Below, piece by piece: positions 61,457-64,000 of a stretch of DNA of 64,000 nucleotides. The notes below the pieces were generated by a model that had not been told where the DNA came from, made no database searches, and was given only the letters and a program-made list of their open reading frames with translations. The DNA is from Polynucleobacter sp. MWH-P3-07-1 (GTDB lineage Bacteria > Pseudomonadota > Gammaproteobacteria > Burkholderiales > Burkholderiaceae): contig NZ_CP061296.1 of the NCBI RefSeq assembly GCF_018687555.1, positions 496,001-560,000 of the forward strand. The letters run 5' to 3'. The translations under genes and the position numbers were made by a program. Position 1 is the first letter of the stretch, and the number at the start of each line of letters is the position of its first letter.

Positions 61457-62794
61457 ATGGAAACCACCCTTAAATTCACTAGAGCCAACATCAAAGGACT
61501 TATCTGGCGAGAAGGCACTAAGCAGACCCTTTATTGGGATACCGAGCAAAAGGGGCTTGGTTTGAGGGTTACCAGAAGCAAGCAAGCCTTCATCTATGAA
61601 CAGCGATTGCATGGCAAAACCATTCGCCTTTCTTTCAAGAATGAACTAGACCTTGATTTGGCTAGGGCATGGGCTACTGAGCAGAGGGCTGAATTTAATA
61701 AAGGCAATGACCCTAGAGACATCCTCAAGGAAAAAGAAATCCTTGGACATGAGAAAAGGGCAAAAGCCAAGGTTCAGGCAGATAGAGAAAAGGTCTTGGT
61801 CAAAGATGCTTGGGATGATTACATCAAACATCAAAAGTCACTTATGCCACTAAAGGGTTTGGCTAAAGGTAAGAAGTGGGGCGAGAGGCATCTTCAAGAC
61901 CACCTCAATATGACTCAGGAAGGTGGCATCCCTCACAAGAGGGGGAAAGGGGTCACAGTCCAAGGAGTTCTATATCCATTACTGCAATTAAAGCTGTCTG
62001 AAATAACTCCAGAAGTCTTGAAGGATTGGCTCAACACAGAAAGAACCACCAGACCTAACAATGCAAGGCAAGGCTTTCAAATGTTTAGAACTTTTTGGAA
62101 TTGGTGTGCCAAGGATAAAAATTACAAAGACATTGTGAATAAGGATGCAGTAGCCGAAGATAGTCTCTTGGCTATCCTACCCAGCAAAAACAGCAAGAAG
62201 GATGGCGATGTCTTGCGAAAAAATAATATTGCCGACTGGTTTAAGGCAGTTCAAAAAATATCCAATAAGGTTATCTCTGTATATCTCCAATGCCTATTGA
62301 TTACAGGGGCTAGAAGGGGCGAATTGATTGCCCTTAAATGGGCTGATGTGGACTTCAAAGCCAAGACAGTTTGGCTAAAGGACAAGATTAAGACTGAGGG
62401 TCGCTATATTCCATTAAACCGATACATGGAGCAGTTGATTGACTCACTACCAAGGCGAAATGAGTTTGTATTCAGTAGCCTAGAGGCGAAAGATGGATTC
62501 ATTACCGAGCCAAGAATTGCTCACAATCAAGCCATAAATCTGGCTGGCATCCCCCACTTATCTATTCATGGTCTAAGAAGGTCTTTTGCATCTTTATTTA
62601 TTTGGGCTGAACAACCTGATGGTGCTGGGGCTAGGATTCAAGGTCATGCTCCACAAAGTATTAGAGATAAGCATTACTTGGAGATTCCAATTGAGTTGCT
62701 TGCGAAGTGGCATGATGGTTATGTGAATTGGCTTTTAACTGAGGCTGGTATTCCTTTGCCAACAGAAGTATTACAAGAAGTTAAGCAAACTTAA
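61457..62794 (+). CDS. Tyrosine-type integrase of the element
   Basis: Site-specific recombinase that presumably integrates the element at tRNA-fMet. An N-terminal DUF4102/arm-binding-like part (KGLGLRVTRSKQAFIYEQRL) and a core-binding SAM-like region come first. The catalytic domain has Arg in LITGARRGELIALKWADVDF, His/Arg in SIHGLRRSFASLFIW, a His in RIQGHAPQS and the nucleophile Tyr in RDKHYLEIP. I set the start at the ATG 61457; the frame is open from a TTG at 61415, but this would run through the tandem repeat. About 445 residues and apparently intact. Confidence 0.92.
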   Translation: METTLKFTRANIKGLIWREGTKQTLYWDTEQKGLGLRVTRSKQAFIYEQRLHGKTIRLSFKNELDLDLARAWATEQRAEFNKGNDPRDILKEKEILGHEKRAKAKVQADREKVLVKDAWDDYIKHQKSLMPLKGLAKGKKWGERHLQDHLNMTQEGGIPHKRGKGVTVQGVLYPLLQLKLSEITPEVLKDWLNTERTTRPNNARQGFQMFRTFWNWCAKDKNYKDIVNKDAVAEDSLLAILPSKNSKKDGDVLRKNNIADWFKAVQKISNKVISVYLQCLLITGARRGELIALKWADVDFKAKTVWLKDKIKTEGRYIPLNRYMEQLIDSLPRRNEFVFSSLEAKDGFITEPRIAHNQAINLAGIPHLSIHGLRRSFASLFIWAEQPDGAGARIQGHAPQSIRDKHYLEIPIELLAKWHDGYVNWLLTEAGIPLPTEVLQEVKQT

Positions 62795-62996
62795 TAAATT
62801 ATTTTTGAAATAAACATGACCAGACATTGAAAAACTGGAATAGTTGTTTACAATTAACCCATGGCATGAAGTGATATGCCTACATAAGATAAAAGTTTCA
62901 TCGAAGTAGCACTTCTTTAAGTGCCTTCACACAACAAGACAAGACTAGATTCCCCCATGTGGCGAGGAATCAACTGCTTTATGTGTGGAGTAAATG

Positions 62997-63218
62997 ATGA
63001 ACACAGAAATTCCAGATGGTTTGCGAAAAATTGCCAATGGTAGAGATTTGCTATTGGCGACAGAGGTCGGACTGGTAACCAATACCCAAGTCCAGACAAT
63101 TAGAAAGAAGATTTGCCAGACAGGCTCTTTTCATGGTGCAAAGCCAGTAAAGATAGGCGGTAGATTGCAGTTTGCAGTTGAAGATATTGCAAAGTTGCTA
63201 AGAGGGGAATCACTATGA
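62997..63218 (+). CDS. AlpA/excisionase-like small DNA-binding protein
   Basis: A 73-residue protein: GRDLLLATEVGLVTNTQVQT followed by a basic stretch and KPVKIGGRLQFAVEDIAKLL. This resembles MerR-like winged-helix excisionases and AlpA regulators of phages and islands. GGAG lies 6 bases before the ATG at 62997 (a second ATG lies 3 bases earlier). The stop overlaps the next small gene as ATGA. It probably controls excision or the element's early genes. Confidence 0.7.
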   Translation: MNTEIPDGLRKIANGRDLLLATEVGLVTNTQVQTIRKKICQTGSFHGAKPVKIGGRLQFAVEDIAKLLRGESL

Positions 63219-63388
63219 GACCCCAAATAAAAAAGCCTAGTGGCGGACTAGGCTTAGTTACTACAACTAACAGTCTCAATTTTAAAGCAAAACTCAAACA
63301 AGTAGTAGTGCAATTGGCTTGCTATGGATTGATTCCATTGTGCCTAGCTGACTGGTTAATTTCAGTCGGAGGTTTGAGTGATGAATAA
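63215..63388 (+). CDS. Small unknown protein of the element
   Basis: A 57-residue frame (MRPQIKKPSGGLGLVTTTNS, then a hydrophobic, Cys-bearing VVVQLACYGLIPLCLADWLI) that starts in an ATGA overlap with the excisionase-like gene and ends in an 8-base overlap with the primase-like gene. The overlaps at both ends support a real, coupled gene. The hydrophobic stretch near residues 32-50 may be a membrane segment. A perfect hairpin lies at its start. Confidence 0.55.
   Translation: MRPQIKKPSGGLGLVTTTNSLNFKAKLKQVVVQLACYGLIPLCLADWLISVGGLSDE
63233..63255. terminator. Perfect hairpin inside the small element gene
   Basis: AAGCCTAGT and ACTAGGCTT pair perfectly around GGCGG. An A-run lies on the left, so on the minus strand it reads as a terminator followed by Ts. 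On the plus strand it could pause transcription or modulate translation of the small gene. Confidence 0.5.
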
Positions 63389-64000
63389 CTTCCAAGATTT
63401 CATTCGGTCTCATGGGTTTGAACCAAAGTCTGAAATTCATGCTGGCAAATTCATTCGATTTGGTCGCAACAATTCAGTCTCAGCAAAATTATTTGATGAT
63501 GGTCTTGCTGGCTATCTGCATGATTGGCGAACCAATGAGAAATTCTTTTGGTTTGCAGACCAAGATTCAGCCAACCCAAGTGATTATGCAAAGCGAAAGC
63601 AAGAATCAGAAAGGCTTAAACAAGCCCATGATGCGAAACAAAGAATCGCTTATGCCAATGCTTCAAAAGAGGCAGTAGAACTCTTTAGCAAGGCTTTAAA
63701 TGCCCCTGAGAGTCATCCCTACTTGGTTAAGAAGAAGGTTAAGCCTTATGGAATAAAAGCACTTGATGGATATTTGTTGATTCCTGTTTATTCAGTCTTA
63801 GGCGACTTTCAATCTATTCAATTCATTGATGCGAATGGTGGCAAGAAGTTTCTAAGGGGTGGACAGATGCAAGGTGGATGTCACTTTATTGGTGAGATTC
63901 GGCAAGGCAAGCCCATTTACATATGCGAGGGATATGCAACTTCTGCCTCTGTTTATGAAGATACCCAATGCCTAACTATTGTGGCTTTCAATGCTGGCAA
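63381..64000 (+). CDS. TOPRIM-domain primase-like protein (partial, runs off the right edge)
   Basis: Open from ATG at 63381 to the window end, read by hand. The N-terminus MNNFQDFIRSHGFEPKSEIH and YLHDWRTNEKFFWF are typical of phage/plasmid primase-like (DUF3987/DUF5906 group) proteins. After a charged helix comes YGIKALDGYLLIPVYSV, then KPIYICEGYATSASVYE, the TOPRIM glutamate motif. Such proteins start replication of satellites and islands. The zinc finger seen in full primases is absent at the N-terminus. At least 206 residues are visible. Confidence 0.8.
   Translation, partial: MNNFQDFIRSHGFEPKSEIHAGKFIRFGRNNSVSAKLFDDGLAGYLHDWRTNEKFFWFADQDSANPSDYAKRKQESERLKQAHDAKQRIAYANASKEAVELFSKALNAPESHPYLVKKKVKPYGIKALDGYLLIPVYSVLGDFQSIQFIDANGGKKFLRGGQMQGGCHFIGEIRQGKPIYICEGYATSASVYEDTQCLTIVAFNAG

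Overview
The window looks like chromosomal DNA of a betaproteobacterium of the Burkholderiales, most like Polynucleobacter. This is inferred from gene content, gene order and protein style; no database search was possible. Most of it is dense housekeeping DNA with short gaps and frequent 1-14 base overlaps. The last 2.7 kb is the start of an integrated mobile element.

Layout. 1-9.5 kb: NAD synthetase (cut by the window edge), soluble pyrophosphatase, a divergent membrane H+-pyrophosphatase, thioredoxin reductase, and an ftsK-lolA-serS series ending in tRNA-Ser(CGA). 9.7-18.7 kb: a six-gene accessory operon. It encodes a filamentous-haemagglutinin-type two-partner-secretion exoprotein, a DUF4239 membrane protein, three solute-binding-like proteins (two PstS-like, one TAXI-like) with no permease, and the TpsB outer-membrane transporter. 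This is the most unusual locus in the window. 18.7-27.4 kb: panD, a PII signal protein, three unfamiliar small genes (two of them lipoproteins), a histone-H1-like tail fused to an unknown domain, AsmA, and a tightly packed yaeQ-PIN-DUF1653-slyX cluster. 27.5-38.9 kb: clpB behind a heat-shock-type promoter, isocitrate lyase, a HIT protein, rsxB-nth-DUF1841, PHA depolymerase, an aromatic aminotransferase and uvrB. 39.0-44.4 kb: a complete iscRSUA-hscBA-fdx operon with an IscR-type operator. 44.4-49.3 kb: sulfate activation and reduction (small gene-tauE-cysH-cysD-cysN) and ferredoxin-NADP reductase. 49.4-60.7 kb: dsbB, lysS, prfB (with a programmed +1 frameshift), recJ, the lipoprotein-release genes lolC and lolD, tatD and comEC. 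61.2-64 kb: a 50-base 3' remnant of tRNA-fMet, then a tyrosine integrase, an AlpA/excisionase-like protein, a small unknown gene, and a TOPRIM/primase-like gene running off the right edge.

Working together: the two pyrophosphatases and cysD/cysN suggest active pyrophosphate handling. The isc operon supplies Fe-S clusters to proteins encoded nearby (nth, rsxB, cysH). lolA, lolC and lolD, though separated, belong to one lipoprotein-export route. The accessory secretion operon may build a surface protein together with membrane-tethered binding proteins; its role is unknown.
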